64,000 bases of DNA from Paracidovorax konjaci. GTDB taxonomy: Bacteria > Pseudomonadota > Gammaproteobacteria > Burkholderiales > Burkholderiaceae_C. Location: contig NZ_FOMQ01000008.1 of NCBI RefSeq assembly GCF_900112675.1, forward strand, positions 144,316 through 208,315, in the 5' to 3' direction. The notes beneath the pieces are model-generated. The model was not told where the DNA came from, did not search any database, and worked only from the letters and a program-made list of their open reading frames with translations. Made by a program: the position numbers and the translations under genes. Each line of letters opens with the position of its first letter. Within the stretch, counting starts at the first letter, position 1. Positions 52,195-62,281 of the stretch are shown in pieces.

Positions 52195-53057
52195 GCGTGG
52201 ACGGCGGATCCCCGGCGGCGTCCACGGCACCGCAGGCGGCGCCGTCCGCCGGCGAGATCGTGCGCCACCCCTACTTCCGGCTGGGCATGACCGACATGAT
52301 CGGCACCAGCGTGGGCATCGGCGCGTGGGGCCTCGTGACCGGCGTGGCGATGGTCAAGAGCGGGCTGTCGGTCCCGATGGCGATCTTCATGTCGCTCACG
52401 GTGTATGCCGGCAGCGCGCAGCTCTCGGTGCTGCCGCTGCTCTCCGCGGGCGCGCCGCTCTGGGTGATGTGGCTCGCGGCTTCGTGCGTGAACCTGCGCT
52501 TCGTCATCTTCAGCAGCATGTGGCGCAGCTACTTCTCGTGGCTGCCGCGCCGCCAGCGCCTGGCGGTGGGCTATTTCAGCGGCGACGTGATCTTCGTGGC
52601 CTTCATGAAGCGCTTTCCCAAGCCCGAGCCGCAGGCCGAGCAGGTGCCCTATTTCTGGGGCGCGGCGGTGCTCAACTGGTGCTCTTGGCAGATCCCCTCG
52701 ATCGCCGGCATCCTGTTCGCGAACGCGGTGCCGCTGTCCTGGGGCCTGGGCTTCGCGGGCGTGCTGGCGCTGCTGGGCGTGCTGCTGTCCATGCTGTTCG
52801 ACCGGGCCACGTGGCTGGCCACGGGCGTGGCGATGACGGCAGCGATCGCCGCGTTCTCGCTGCCGCTCAAGCTCAACATCCTCGTCGCGATCGCGGCCGC
52901 GGTGGCGGCGGGCCTCATCATCGAGACGGTGGACCGCCACCTGCGCCGCCGGCCCGAGGTGCGGCTGGTGCCCGCGCACGGTGCGCTGCGGCCCCAGGAG
53001 AAGAAGGACGTGGAAGACGGCGACGTGGTGCCGCTGCGCGAGGAGGAACACCCATGA
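52191..53057 (+). CDS. azlC: branched-chain amino acid exporter, large subunit
   Basis: A 288-residue membrane protein with about 7-8 helices. The AzlC family start is [20 protein letters not shown], with [17 protein letters not shown] and [19 protein letters not shown] further on. With AzlD it exports branched-chain amino acids and related compounds in Gram-positive and Gram-negative bacteria. The N-terminal 25 residues are Ala/Pro-rich and soluble. The AzlD gene begins 34 bp downstream. The start overlaps the fmt stop. Confidence 0.92.
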   Translation: MSVDGGSPAASTAPQAAPSAGEIVRHPYFRLGMTDMIGTSVGIGAWGLVTGVAMVKSGLSVPMAIFMSLTVYAGSAQLSVLPLLSAGAPLWVMWLAASCVNLRFVIFSSMWRSYFSWLPRRQRLAVGYFSGDVIFVAFMKRFPKPEPQAEQVPYFWGAAVLNWCSWQIPSIAGILFANAVPLSWGLGFAGVLALLGVLLSMLFDRATWLATGVAMTAAIAAFSLPLKLNILVAIAAAVAAGLIIETVDRHLRRRPEVRLVPAHGALRPQEKKDVEDGDVVPLREEEHP

Positions 53058-53091
53058 CAGGCGACAGCAGGCACGGCGACCGGGAGGCGGC

Positions 53092-53427
53092 ATGGACGCT
53101 TCGGTGACGGAAACCGCGATCGCGATCCTCGGGCTGGCGGTGATCACGCTGGTGACGCGCGCCTTCTTCATGATCCCCGAGAACGAAGTGCCGATGCCCG
53201 ACTGGCTCAAGCGCGGCCTCAAATACGCGCCGCTCGCCGCGCTGGCGGCGGTGATCGCGCCCGAGCTGTTCATGTCGCGCGGCGAATTGATCGGCACGCT
53301 GCAGGATGCGCGCCTGCCGGCCATGGCCTGCGCCGTGGCCTATTACTTCTGGCGCCGCGGCATCCTGGGCACGATCTGCGTGGGCATGGCGGTCTACCTG
53401 CCGCTGCACATCGGCCTGGGCTGGTAG
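53092..53427 (+). CDS. azlD: branched-chain amino acid exporter, small subunit
   Basis: A 111-residue protein with four predicted helices, the usual length of AzlD. Motifs include [19 protein letters not shown] and [20 protein letters not shown], the conserved pair of the family. ATG 53092 is preceded by GGGAGGCGG. An alternative ATG at 53054 is out of frame. Confidence 0.9.
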   Translation: MDASVTETAIAILGLAVITLVTRAFFMIPENEVPMPDWLKRGLKYAPLAALAAVIAPELFMSRGELIGTLQDARLPAMACAVAYYFWRRGILGTICVGMAVYLPLHIGLGW

Positions 53428-53569
53428 CGCCGCGGCCGCGGTGCCGGCCCCGGCCTACGGAAGGCCGCCCGGTGCGGCGCCTACAATCCGGCGCAGTTTT
53501 TTTCGCCGCCGCCCCAGCGCCCGCCACCCGATGGCCGGCCCGGGCTTCCCACCCCCTCCAGCTCTCCCC

Positions 53570-54766
53570 ATGCAAATCCTTCGCTTCTCCGACCTCTGCG
53601 CCCAGGGCCAGGCCCGCGGCCAGCGCGTGTTCATCCGTGCCGATCTGAACGTGCCGCAGGACGACGCCGGCCGCATCACCGAGGACACGCGCATCCGCGC
53701 GTCCGTGCCCTGCATCCGCATGGCGCTGGACGCCGGCGCGGCCGTGATGGTGACGAGCCACCTGGGCCGCCCCACGGAAGGCGCGCTCACGCCCGCCGAT
53801 TCGCTCGCGCCCGTGGCCGAGCGCCTCGCGGAACTGCTGGGCCGCGACGTGCCGCTGGTCGCCGACTGGGTGGACGGCGTCGATGTGCAGCCGGGCCAGG
53901 TGGTGCTGCTCGAGAACTGCCGCGTGAACGTGGGCGAGAAGAAGAACAAGCCGGAGCTGGCACAGAAGCTCGCGAAGCTCTGCGACATCTACGTGAACGA
54001 CGCCTTCGGCACCGCGCACCGCGCCGAGGGCACGACCTACGGCATCGCCGAATACGCGAAGACCGCCTGCGCCGGGCCGCTGCTGGCCGCCGAGATCGAC
54101 GCCATCACGAAGGCCCTGGCCAACCCGCGCCGGCCGCTCGCCGCCATCGTGGCGGGCTCGAAGGTGTCCACCAAGCTCACGATCCTCAAGAGCCTCGCGA
54201 ACAACGTGGACCGGCTCATCGTGGGCGGCGGCATCGCCAACACCTTCATGCTGGCCGCCGGCCTGCCGATCGGCAAGAGCCTGGCCGAGCCCGACCTCCT
54301 GGACGAGGCCCGCGCCGTGATCGAGGCCATGAAGGCGCGCGGCGCCGAGGTGCCGATCCCCAGCGACGTGGTGGTGGCCAAGACCTTCGCGGCGGATGCG
54401 CCCGCCACGGTGAAGGCCGCCGCCGACGTGGCCGAGGACGACCTGATCCTGGACATCGGCCCCGAGACGGCGAAGAAGCTCGCCGCGCAACTGCAGTCGG
54501 CCGGCACCATCGTCTGGAACGGCCCGGTGGGCGTGTTCGAGTTCGACGCGTTCTCGCACGGCACGGAGGCCATCGCGCGCGCCATCGCCGAAAGCGATGC
54601 GTTCAGCATCGCGGGCGGCGGCGACACGCTCGCGGCCATCGCCAAGTACGGCATCGAGCAGCAGGTGGGCTACATCTCCACGGGCGGCGGTGCCTTCCTG
54701 GAGGTGCTGGAGGGCAAGGAACTGCCGGCCTTCGAGATCCTGCAGAAGCGCGCACGCACCGCCTGA
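53570..54766 (+). CDS. pgk: phosphoglycerate kinase
   Basis: Glycolytic and gluconeogenic enzyme that interconverts 1,3-bisphosphoglycerate and 3-phosphoglycerate with ATP. The 398-residue enzyme shows [30 protein letters not shown] and [10 protein letters not shown], all standard. The 3' end is followed within ten bases by a dispersed hairpin repeat that may act as terminator before pyrF. Confidence 0.97.
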   Translation: MQILRFSDLCAQGQARGQRVFIRADLNVPQDDAGRITEDTRIRASVPCIRMALDAGAAVMVTSHLGRPTEGALTPADSLAPVAERLAELLGRDVPLVADWVDGVDVQPGQVVLLENCRVNVGEKKNKPELAQKLAKLCDIYVNDAFGTAHRAEGTTYGIAEYAKTACAGPLLAAEIDAITKALANPRRPLAAIVAGSKVSTKLTILKSLANNVDRLIVGGGIANTFMLAAGLPIGKSLAEPDLLDEARAVIEAMKARGAEVPIPSDVVVAKTFAADAPATVKAAADVAEDDLILDIGPETAKKLAAQLQSAGTIVWNGPVGVFEFDAFSHGTEAIARAIAESDAFSIAGGGDTLAAIAKYGIEQQVGYISTGGGAFLEVLEGKELPAFEILQKRARTA

Positions 54767-54772
54767 TTTCCC

Positions 54773-54819
54773 AATTGCTATAAAAAACATAGCTGCATCC
54801 GCAATGAATCCGGCGGCAT
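54773..54819. repeat. dispersed palindromic repeat, copy 4
   Basis: ATTGCTAT and ATAGC arms around an A-rich loop, then AATGAATCCGGCGGCAT. The outer arms have drifted but the CGGCGGCAT flank is intact. It sits between pgk and pyrF, both on the plus strand. Confidence 0.7.
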
Positions 54820-54847
54820 GCAGCACTTTCGACCTGGAATGGCGGCC

Positions 54848-55672
54848 ATGACCTTTCTCGACCAACTGCGGGACGCGACCGCGCGCAACGACTCCCTGCT
54901 CTGCGTGGGGCTCGACCCCGAGCCCGCGCGCTTGCCCGCCGCGCTGCGCGGCGACGCGGGCCGGATCTACGACTTCTGCGCCGCGATCGTCGATGCCACG
55001 GCCGACCTGGCCTGCGCGTTCAAGCCGCAGATCGCCTACTTCGCGGCGCACCGCGCCGAGGACCAGCTCGAACGCCTCGTGCGGCACATGCGCGCCGCCG
55101 CGCCGCACGTGCCCGTGATCCTCGATGCGAAGCGCGGCGACATCGGCTCCACGGCCGAGCAGTACGCGATCGAGGCCTTCGAGCGCTACGGTGCCGACGC
55201 GGTGACGCTCTCGCCGTTCATGGGCTTCGACTCCATCGCGCCCTACCTGGCCTACCACGGCAAGGGCGCGTTCCTGCTGTGCCGCACGTCCAACCCGGGC
55301 GGCGACGACCTGCAGAGCCAGCGCCTCGCGAGCGTGGAAGGGCAGCCGCTGCTGTTCGAGCACATCGCGCGGCAGGCGCAGGGGCCATGGAACCGCAACG
55401 GCCAGCTCGGCCTGGTGGTGGGCGCGACCTACCCCGCCGAGATCGAACGCGTGCGCGCCCTCGCGCCAACGCTGCCGCTGCTGATCCCCGGCGTGGGCGC
55501 CCAGGGCGGCGACGCAGCCGCCACCGTGCGCGCCGGGCTGCGCGCGGACGGGCCCATCGTGGTGAACTCCTCGCGCGCCATCCTGTACGCGAGCAGCGGC
55601 GACGGCTTCGCCGCCGCGGCCCGCCTGGCGGCGCAGGCGACGCGCGACGCGCTGAACGCGGCGCGGCGCTGA
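54848..55672 (+). CDS. pyrF: orotidine 5'-phosphate decarboxylase (group 2)
   Basis: Last step of UMP synthesis. The 274-residue protein is the longer group-2 form common in beta-proteobacteria. Catalytic Lys/Asp are visible in [16 protein letters not shown] and [12 protein letters not shown], and the phosphate loop region is in GATYPAEI and [14 protein letters not shown] 54848 ([10 protein letters not shown]) was chosen from an upstream Met that lies in the repeat-derived spacer. Confidence 0.95.
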   Translation: MTFLDQLRDATARNDSLLCVGLDPEPARLPAALRGDAGRIYDFCAAIVDATADLACAFKPQIAYFAAHRAEDQLERLVRHMRAAAPHVPVILDAKRGDIGSTAEQYAIEAFERYGADAVTLSPFMGFDSIAPYLAYHGKGAFLLCRTSNPGGDDLQSQRLASVEGQPLLFEHIARQAQGPWNRNGQLGLVVGATYPAEIERVRALAPTLPLLIPGVGAQGGDAAATVRAGLRADGPIVVNSSRAILYASSGDGFAAAARLAAQATRDALNAARR

Positions 55673-55723
55673 GGGCCCGCGAAGGAACGCGGCGCGCACG
55701 CGGCCTGCCCCCGCAAGCCAGCC

Positions 55724-56677
55724 ATGCAGCTCAAATGGGTGGAAGACTTCATCGCGCTGGCGCGCGAGCGCAGCTTCACGCGCGCCGCCGAGGTGCGGCA
55801 TGTGACGCACCCGGCGTTCGGGCGGCGCATCCGGGCGCTCGAAGCCTGGGCCGGCGTCGCGCTCGTGGAGCGCGGCGCGGGGGCCGAAGGCGCTGAGGGC
55901 GGGGGCGGCGCGGGGGCCGACGCGGCGAGATCCGGCGGCCCGGTGCGGCTGACCGCCGCCGGCACCGCGTTCCTCGACACCGCCGAGCAGCTCGCGCGGG
56001 AGCTGTCGCAATCGCAGGAAGAGCTGCGCGCCATCGCGGGGCGGCAGGCGCGCTCGGTCACCATCGCCACGGGCCGCACGCTGGCACGCACGGTGCTCGC
56101 CGATGCGTTGCCGCGCGTGCGCACGGCCCTGCAGAGCGCCGAGCTGCGCGTGGTCACGAACGGCCTCGCGCAGACGGTGGCGATGCTCGAGCGCGGCGAG
56201 GCCGACTTCTGGCTCGGCTACCACCACCCCGCGCTCGCGGTGCGGCTGGACGGCCGCGTGTACACGCACACCACGCTCGCCACCGACCGCCTGGTGCCGG
56301 TGTCGCGCGCCAACGCGCAGCGCGCCCCGCAGCATGCGCTGTCGGCCGAGGGGCCGGCGGTGCCCTACCTCGCCTATGCCGACACGCTGGCGCTGGGCCG
56401 GCTCGTGGAAGACCTGCTCGCGCGGCACCCGCTCGCGCCGCGCCTGCGCCGCGCCATCGAATGCGATTCGGCAGACGCGCAGTACGAATACGTGCACCGC
56501 GGCCTGGGCGTGGCGTGGCTGCCGTGGTCCATGGTGCGCGCCGACTGCCAGGCCGGCACGCTCGCGCCCGCGGGCGACCGGCGCCTGGAGCAGCGGTTCG
56601 ACGTGCGGCTCGTGCGGCCCAAGCGCCGGATGGGCAGCGCTGCCGAGACGGTCTGGCGGGCCCTCGCACGCATTTGA
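55724..56677 (+). CDS. LysR-family regulator with a low-complexity insertion
   Basis: A 317-residue transcription factor. The N-terminal HTH is clear (MQLKWVEDFIALARERSFTR, then HVTHPAFGRRIRALEAWAGV). After it comes an unusual stretch rich in Gly/Ala/Glu (about residues 52-70, ERGAGAEGAEGGGGAGADAA), where LysR proteins usually go straight into the linker helix. The effector-binding domain follows. It precedes a Bug-type binding protein and an aspartoacylase-like enzyme on the same strand and may regulate them. A divergent target is not present. Confidence 0.88.
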   Translation: MQLKWVEDFIALARERSFTRAAEVRHVTHPAFGRRIRALEAWAGVALVERGAGAEGAEGGGGAGADAARSGGPVRLTAAGTAFLDTAEQLARELSQSQEELRAIAGRQARSVTIATGRTLARTVLADALPRVRTALQSAELRVVTNGLAQTVAMLERGEADFWLGYHHPALAVRLDGRVYTHTTLATDRLVPVSRANAQRAPQHALSAEGPAVPYLAYADTLALGRLVEDLLARHPLAPRLRRAIECDSADAQYEYVHRGLGVAWLPWSMVRADCQAGTLAPAGDRRLEQRFDVRLVRPKRRMGSAAETVWRALARI

Positions 56678-56809
56678 GCCTGGGGCCCACGGCCGGGCCG
56701 CCATGGCATGCCGTGCCGAAACAGCACCGGTCCGTGCCGTTTCAGCACCCGCTGCGCGGGACCGGCTCCGGAGAATGGCGGCACAACCAACACACCCCAC
56801 GGAGCCCCC

Positions 56810-57877
56810 ATGCCCCATCGACACACGCCCCCGGTGCCTGCGTGCGCCACCCCGCGGCGGCACGCCGAGGCCGCGTCCCCGGCCCGCCGCCTCGGCCTGC
56901 GGGCAGCGGTCGCGGCCCTGGCCACCGCCACGGCCGCGCTGGCCCCGCTGCAGGGCGCCCAGGCGCAGCAGGATGCGGCCGCGGCCTATCCCGCGAAACC
57001 CATCACGATCGTGGTGGGCTACCCACCCGGCGGCAGCACCGACCTCACGGCGCGCACGCTGGCGACCGAGCTGTCCACGCGCCTGGGCGTGCCGGTGGTG
57101 ATCGAGAACATCGGCGGTGCCGGCGGCGCGATCGGCGCGCAGAAGGTGGCGTCCAGCGCGCCGGACGGCTACACGCTGCTCGTGGGCGCGAGCAACGAGA
57201 TCGCGATCAACCGGCTCGTGACGAAGAAGGTCAAGTACGACGTCAAGGATTTCACGGCACTGGCGCTCATCGGCTCGCAGCCGCTGGTGCTGGTGGCCTC
57301 CACCGGCGCGGGCGTGAAGAGCGCGGCGGATTTCGTGCAGCGCGTGCGGTCGCAGCCCGGTAAGGCGAGCTATGGCAGCTCGGGCGTGGGCACCGCGCTG
57401 CACCTGGCCGGCGAGATGGTCAAGGAACAGGGTCAGCTTTTCATGACGCACATCCCCTACCGCGGCGTGGCGCCGCTCGCCAACGACCTGCTGGGCAACA
57501 ACATCGAGTACGGCGTGTTCGTGCTCTCCAGCGGCCTGCCGCACATCCGCAGCGGCAAGCTGGTGGCGCTGGGCACGACCGAGGCGCGCCGCTCGGCGGT
57601 GGCGCCCGAGATCCCGGCGCTCGCGGAACTGCCGCAGTTCAAGAACGTGGACATCGGCGTGTGGTTCGCGCTCATGGGACCGGCCGGCCTGCCGCGCCCC
57701 GTGGCCGAACGGCTGCGCCGCGCGACGCGCGAGGCACTGCAGTCGCCCGACTTCCGCAGGAAGATGGAAGCCAGCGGCTCCACCGTGGCCCCGCCCACCG
57801 TGGACCCCGACGCGTTCCTGGCCTCGGAAGTGGCCAAGTACCGCAAGATCGTCGAATTCGCCAGGATCGAGGAATGA
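56810..57877 (+). CDS. Bug-type tripartite tricarboxylate transporter substrate-binding protein
   Basis: A 355-residue periplasmic binding protein (TctC/Bug family), which is massively expanded in Comamonadaceae and Bordetella. The signal region ends near LQGAQAQ (about residue 45). Family motifs: PAKPITIVVGYPPGGSTDL and VVIENIGGAGGAIGAQKV. No TctA/TctB membrane parts are adjacent, which is typical of orphan Bug proteins. The downstream amidohydrolase overlaps its stop (ATGATG), so the ligand may be an acylated amino acid or similar carboxylate. Confidence 0.93.
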   Translation: MPHRHTPPVPACATPRRHAEAASPARRLGLRAAVAALATATAALAPLQGAQAQQDAAAAYPAKPITIVVGYPPGGSTDLTARTLATELSTRLGVPVVIENIGGAGGAIGAQKVASSAPDGYTLLVGASNEIAINRLVTKKVKYDVKDFTALALIGSQPLVLVASTGAGVKSAADFVQRVRSQPGKASYGSSGVGTALHLAGEMVKEQGQLFMTHIPYRGVAPLANDLLGNNIEYGVFVLSSGLPHIRSGKLVALGTTEARRSAVAPEIPALAELPQFKNVDIGVWFALMGPAGLPRPVAERLRRATREALQSPDFRRKMEASGSTVAPPTVDPDAFLASEVAKYRKIVEFARIEE

Positions 57878-58893
57878 TGGACCGCACCCCCACCACCGGC
57901 GCAGCGCCCCTGCCCTCGTCGAACGGCCCCGCGCCGCTGCGCTTCGCGCTGCCGCGGCCCGACCTCGGCCCCTGGCGCGCGGGCAACACCGGCACCGAAG
58001 GCGTGTGGACCTTCGAGGCGGGCCGGCCCGGGCGCCATGTGCTGCTCACCGCGCTCGTGCACGGCAACGAACTGTGCGGCGCCTGGGCGCTCGCCGACCT
58101 GCTGGCGGCCGGCGTACGACCGCAGGCGGGCCGGCTCACGCTGGCGTTCTGCAACCTCGCGGCCTTCGACCGGTTCGACCCGCAGGACCACGACGCCTCG
58201 CGCTTCGTCGAGGAAGACATGAACCGCCAGTGGAGCGACGAGCGGCTGGACGCGCCCACCACGGCCGAGCGGCGCCGCGCCGCCGCGTTGCGGCCCTTCG
58301 TGCGCGAGGCCGACTGGCTGCTCGACCTGCATTCCATGCACGAACCCGGCGCACCGCTGCTGCTCACCGGCCCGCACGCGCGCAACCAGCAACTCGCGCG
58401 GCACATGGGCGCGCCCGAGTACGTGGTGGCCGATGCCGGGCACCGCGACGGCGTGCGCATGCGCGACTACGGCCGCTTCGGGCGGCCCGACGTCGAAGAG
58501 GGCGACCCGCAGGGCACGCGCTCGCTGCTGATCGAATGCGGCTTCCATGGCGACCCGGCCAGCCGCACCGTGGCGCGCGACCAGTGCGCCCGCTTCCTCG
58601 CGGCGGCGGGCACCGTGGAGGCGGCGGCCCTGCCCGGCTGGCGCCTGCCCGATGCCCCGCGCCAGTGGGTGCTGGAGGTCACCGGCCCCGTGGTCGCGCG
58701 CAGCAGCGGCTTCCGCTTCACGCGGCCGGTGGCGGCGCTGGAGGTGATCCCGCGGGCCGGCACGGTGATCGGCGACAACGACGGCGAGCCCGTGGCCACG
58801 CCCTACGACGACTGCGTGCTCGTGATGCCTTCCACGCGCCAGGCCCGCGCGGGCGTGACCGTGGTGCGCTTCGCACGGCGCAGCCTGCTGTAG
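57874..58893 (+). CDS. succinylglutamate desuccinylase/aspartoacylase family enzyme
   Basis: A 339-residue zinc-dependent deacylase (M14-like fold). The zinc residues are visible: His/Glu in VHGNELCGAW and His in LLDLHSMHE. NRQWSDERLD may hold the substrate Arg. The C-terminal beta domain (ITGPVVAR-like, then VIGDNDGEPVATPYDD) is typical of the AstE/ASPA group. It is translationally coupled to the upstream binding protein, so uptake and cleavage of an N-acyl amino acid is a fair guess. Exact substrate unknown. Confidence 0.87.
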   Translation: MMDRTPTTGAAPLPSSNGPAPLRFALPRPDLGPWRAGNTGTEGVWTFEAGRPGRHVLLTALVHGNELCGAWALADLLAAGVRPQAGRLTLAFCNLAAFDRFDPQDHDASRFVEEDMNRQWSDERLDAPTTAERRRAAALRPFVREADWLLDLHSMHEPGAPLLLTGPHARNQQLARHMGAPEYVVADAGHRDGVRMRDYGRFGRPDVEEGDPQGTRSLLIECGFHGDPASRTVARDQCARFLAAAGTVEAAALPGWRLPDAPRQWVLEVTGPVVARSSGFRFTRPVAALEVIPRAGTVIGDNDGEPVATPYDDCVLVMPSTRQARAGVTVVRFARRSLL

Positions 58894-58900
58894 GCTGTGG

Positions 58901-58951
58901 AATCGTTTGCTATGTTTTAAATAGCAAACTATTCAATAAAACCGGCGGCAT
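58901..58951. repeat. dispersed palindromic repeat, copy 5 (best hairpin)
   Basis: GTTTGCTAT and ATAGCAAAC form a perfect nine-base stem, followed by TATTCAATAAAACCGGCGGCAT. The 3' edge reaches the stop codon of the convergent EamA gene, and the extended flank continues into its last codons. Confidence 0.85.
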
Positions 58952-59895
58952 CAAGCCTTTTTCATGGCCCACCGCGGCCCCAGCACCACGCAGGCGAGCG
59001 CGGCCACCACGCCCGCCACGCCGGCCCACTGCCAGGGCGAGACGCTCTCGCCCAGCACGAGCATGCCGGCCGAGAGCCCCACCACCGGCACGCCCAGGCT
59101 GAACGGCGCGACGCGGTTGGCGGGATAGCGCGTGAGCAGGCCCGTCCAGAGCCCGTAGCCCAGGATGGTGGCGAACCAGCCCAGGTAGGCCACGCTGGCC
59201 CAGGCGACCCCGGGCAGCGCGGTCCAGGCCTCGGCGTGCAGCCAGCGGCCCGCGTCCGCATCGGTGGCCGCCGAAAGCGCCATGAAGGGCAGCACGGGCA
59301 CGAGGCTGCTCCAGACCACGAAGGCCAGCGGCTCGTAGCCCGGCGATTCCTTCTGCGCCATCCGCGCCACGATGTTGGACGCCGCCCAGGACGCGGCCCC
59401 GCACAGCGCGAGCGCCACGCCCGGCAGCGTCACGTCGCCCGCCATCGCGCCCGGCGTGGTGAAGTGCATGCCGAAGCACACGAGCCCGACCGCCGCCAGC
59501 GACAGCCCCGCCAGCAGCGGGCGGCCCGGGCGCTCGTGCAGCAGCATGAACGCCCAGAGGGCGGTGAAGAACACCTGCGTCTGCATGAGCACGCTCGCCA
59601 GCGCCGCCGTGAGCCCCACGCGCAGCGCGAGGAACACCATGCCGAACTGCCCCACGCCCTGGAACAGCCCGTAGAGCACCACCCAACGCCAGCGCACGGC
59701 CGGCGGGCGCAGGAAGAACACCAGCGGCAGCGCCGCGAACAGGTAGCGCATGGCACCCAGCTGGAACGGCGTGAAGAAGCGCAGCCCCCACTTCATGACC
59801 ACGAAGTTCACGCCCCAGAGCAGCACCACCGCGAGCGCGGCGAGCAGATCGCGCGTGGCGAGGGGCGCGGCCGCCGCGGGTGTGCCCGGCGTCAT
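58951..59895 (-). CDS. EamA/DMT-family transporter
   Basis: A 314-residue membrane protein with ten predicted helices in two EamA halves (AVVLLWGVNFVVMKWGLRFF in the first; VVWSSLVPVLPFMALSAATD and LGVPVVGLSAGMLVLGESVS in the second). Members export amino acids or metabolites; the substrate is unknown. ATG 59895 was chosen, with an upstream in-frame extension rejected. The last residues (WAMKKA) lie in the extended flank of repeat copy 5. Confidence 0.9.
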   Translation of the reverse strand: MTPGTPAAAAPLATRDLLAALAVVLLWGVNFVVMKWGLRFFTPFQLGAMRYLFAALPLVFFLRPPAVRWRWVVLYGLFQGVGQFGMVFLALRVGLTAALASVLMQTQVFFTALWAFMLLHERPGRPLLAGLSLAAVGLVCFGMHFTTPGAMAGDVTLPGVALALCGAASWAASNIVARMAQKESPGYEPLAFVVWSSLVPVLPFMALSAATDADAGRWLHAEAWTALPGVAWASVAYLGWFATILGYGLWTGLLTRYPANRVAPFSLGVPVVGLSAGMLVLGESVSPWQWAGVAGVVAALACVVLGPRWAMKKA

Positions 59896-60277
59896 GGCGC
59901 GCTCCCGGGCCGGGCCGCCACGCTGCAGGCCCGGGCCCGCAGCCGGTGTGCGGGGGGCAAGGCAGGGGTCGAAGCGGGAGATGCGGTCAGGGCAGGCATG
60001 GGCGGCAGGTCGGCGGGAGAGGAAAAGCCAGGGGCGGCAGGCGGAGCGGCGGCCAGGCGCGAGGCCGATGGCGGCGATGCCGCACCGGCGGGCGTGGTCC
60101 GGAACCCGCAGATTATGAAGATCGCCGCCTCCTTGATGCCGGTCAAGTCTTCCGCCTGCCGGCACATCCCTTGCATGGGCGCTGTCGGCACAATTATTTA
60201 CATGCCCGCCATCCGCGGCCACGCCCGCCCCGGCCTGCGCCGGGCGGCCCCTGTCCTTTCACCGGAGACGACACCCA
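59896..60277. other. divergent intergenic region before the second chemoreceptor
   Basis: About 380 bp between the divergent EamA and chemoreceptor genes, GC-rich at the left. A sigma-70-like pair (TTGCAT, 18 bp, TATTTA) at 60171-60200 could serve the chemoreceptor. No gene or RNA was recognised. Confidence 0.45.
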
Positions 60278-62212
60278 ATGTCCCTGCTGCACCGGCTCAG
60301 CCTGCTTCACAAGTTCCTGATCCTGGGCGCCATCGCGATGCTCATGGGCGCGCTGCCCACGGTGCTGTACGTGCGCGGCGCGCTGCAGGAGATCGCGGCC
60401 GCGCAGCACGAAAGCCGCGGTGCGCTGCCCCTCATCGCGGTGAACCGCGCCGTGCAGCGGATGCAGGTGCACCGGGGCCTGTCGGCGGCGATGCTGGGCG
60501 GCGACGACGTTCTGGCCGCGCGGCGGCCCGCCGCGCGCGACGCGCTCAACCAGGCCTTCTCAGATGCCGCGAAGGCCTTCGCGGCAGCCCAGGTACCCGC
60601 CGCGCAGGTGCGCACCTGGACCGAAGCCGAGCAGGCCTGGCGCACGCTGGAGCAGGCCGTGGCCGCGCGCACGCTGCAGCCTGCGCAGAGCCTGGCGCAG
60701 CACACGCAACTCGTGGGCACGCTGCTGCGCGTGGGCGAGGAGTTGCTGCACCACTATGGATTCCAGACCGATCCCGATCCGGCCACGCAGGACCTGATCC
60801 AGGCCGCCGTGGCCCACGCGCCGCTGCTGGGCGAGAAGCTCGGCCTGCTGCGGGGCCAGGGCGCGGGCTACCTCGCGCGCCAGGCCCTGCCGCCCGAGGG
60901 CAAGGGCGCGCTGCAGGCGCTGCAGCAGCGCGTGGGCGAACTCGAAGCCGACACCTTCCGCAACTTCGAGCGGGCCCTGTCGGACACCGGCCTGCGCACC
61001 GCGCTGGCCGCGCCGGTCCAGGACGTGCGCCAGCGCGTGGCGGCCTCGCGCCAGATGGTGGACCGCGCGCTGCTCTCGGCCACCGAGATCACCACGCCGC
61101 CCAAGGACTATTTCGACCAGCTCACGGGCACGCTGGAGGCACTGAACCAGCTCAACACCACCGCCATGGCCACGCTGGACGAGTCCCTGCGCGCCCGCGT
61201 GGCGGGCGACCAGCGCGCGCTGGCCGCCGCCGCGGCCGGCCTGCTGCTGGCGCTGGCGCTCGGCACGGCGCTGGGCGGCGTGTTCATGCGCTCGATCACG
61301 CGGCCGCTCGCGCAGGCCGTGCAATTGGCCCGTGCCGTGGCGGACGGCGACCTGGGCGGCGAGGACGTGCCCCACGGCACCAACGAGGTGGGCCGGCTCA
61401 TCGCGGCGCAGCAGCAGATGCGCGCCCGCCTGAAGCCCATGGTGGCGCAGGTGCGCGGCGGCGCCGAGGGCGTGGCCACGGCCAGCGCCGAGATCGCCCA
61501 GGGCAACATGGACCTGTCGGCCCGCACCGAAAGCCAGGCGAGCGCGCTGGAGGAAACCGCCGCCTCGATGGAACAGATGACCGCCACCGTGCGCCAGAAC
61601 GCCGACAACGCGCGCCAGGCCAACCAGCTCGCCATGAACGCGAGCCTCGTGGCGGCGCAGGGCGGCGACGTGGTGGCCCAGGTGGTGCAGACCATGCAGG
61701 GCATCCGCGAGGCCTCCGCCAAGATCGGCGACATCATCGGCGTGATCGACTCCATCGCCTTCCAGACCAACATCCTGGCGCTCAACGCCGCCGTGGAGGC
61801 CGCGCGCGCCGGCGAGCAGGGCCGCGGCTTCGCCGTGGTGGCCGGCGAGGTGCGGTCACTGGCCGGGCGCAGCGCCGAGGCCGCCAAGGAAATCAAGGCG
61901 CTCATCACCAACAGCGTGGACCGCGTGCGGCAGGGCAGCGAACTGGCCGACCAGGCCGGCACCACCATGGCCGAAGTGGTCCAGGCCATCCAGCGCGTGA
62001 CCGGGATCATGGGCGAGATCAGCGAGGCAAGCCAGGAACAGAGCCAGGGCGTGGCCCAGGTCGGCGAAGCCGTGACGCAGATGGACCAGGCCACGCAGCA
62101 GAACGCCGCGCTGGTGGAGGAGATGGCGGCTGCGGCCAACGGGCTGCGCACCCAGGCGGACGAGCTGGTGCGCGCGGCAGCGGCCTTCCGGCTGGGGTGT
62201 GAGCTGGTCTAG
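60278..62212 (+). CDS. methyl-accepting chemotaxis protein
   Basis: A 644-residue chemoreceptor. First TM at about 12-35 ([20 protein letters not shown]), then a large periplasmic helical sensor (about 40-310) with [13 protein letters not shown], reminiscent of nitrate/nitrite-type four-helix sensors. A second TM (about 310-335), a HAMP region and the signalling domain with [20 protein letters not shown] follow. Unlike the receptor at 7987-9828 it has no C-terminal pentapeptide, ending AFRLGCELV. The sensed ligand is unknown. Alone in its transcription unit. Confidence 0.92.
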   Translation: MSLLHRLSLLHKFLILGAIAMLMGALPTVLYVRGALQEIAAAQHESRGALPLIAVNRAVQRMQVHRGLSAAMLGGDDVLAARRPAARDALNQAFSDAAKAFAAAQVPAAQVRTWTEAEQAWRTLEQAVAARTLQPAQSLAQHTQLVGTLLRVGEELLHHYGFQTDPDPATQDLIQAAVAHAPLLGEKLGLLRGQGAGYLARQALPPEGKGALQALQQRVGELEADTFRNFERALSDTGLRTALAAPVQDVRQRVAASRQMVDRALLSATEITTPPKDYFDQLTGTLEALNQLNTTAMATLDESLRARVAGDQRALAAAAAGLLLALALGTALGGVFMRSITRPLAQAVQLARAVADGDLGGEDVPHGTNEVGRLIAAQQQMRARLKPMVAQVRGGAEGVATASAEIAQGNMDLSARTESQASALEETAASMEQMTATVRQNADNARQANQLAMNASLVAAQGGDVVAQVVQTMQGIREASAKIGDIIGVIDSIAFQTNILALNAAVEAARAGEQGRGFAVVAGEVRSLAGRSAEAAKEIKALITNSVDRVRQGSELADQAGTTMAEVVQAIQRVTGIMGEISEASQEQSQGVAQVGEAVTQMDQATQQNAALVEEMAAAANGLRTQADELVRAAAAFRLGCELV

Positions 62213-62220
62213 TGGGGGGT

Positions 62221-62271
62221 GTTTGTTCGCTATTTTTTTAATAGCGAACTATTGAATGGAATCGGCGGCAT
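62221..62271. repeat. dispersed palindromic repeat, copy 6 (compensatory change)
   Basis: GTTCGCTATT and AATAGCGAAC form a perfect ten-base stem. Relative to copy 5 a T-A pair has become C-G on both sides, keeping the pairing. The TATTGAATGGAATCGGCGGCAT flank follows. It directly follows the chemoreceptor stop codon. Confidence 0.85.
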
Positions 62272-62281
62272 GGGGTGGTTT

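Noticed and set aside
53270..57544. 1424-residue minus-strand frame over pgk, pyrF and neighbours
   Set aside because: Covers five well-supported plus-strand genes and their spacers; shadow of GC-rich codon use.
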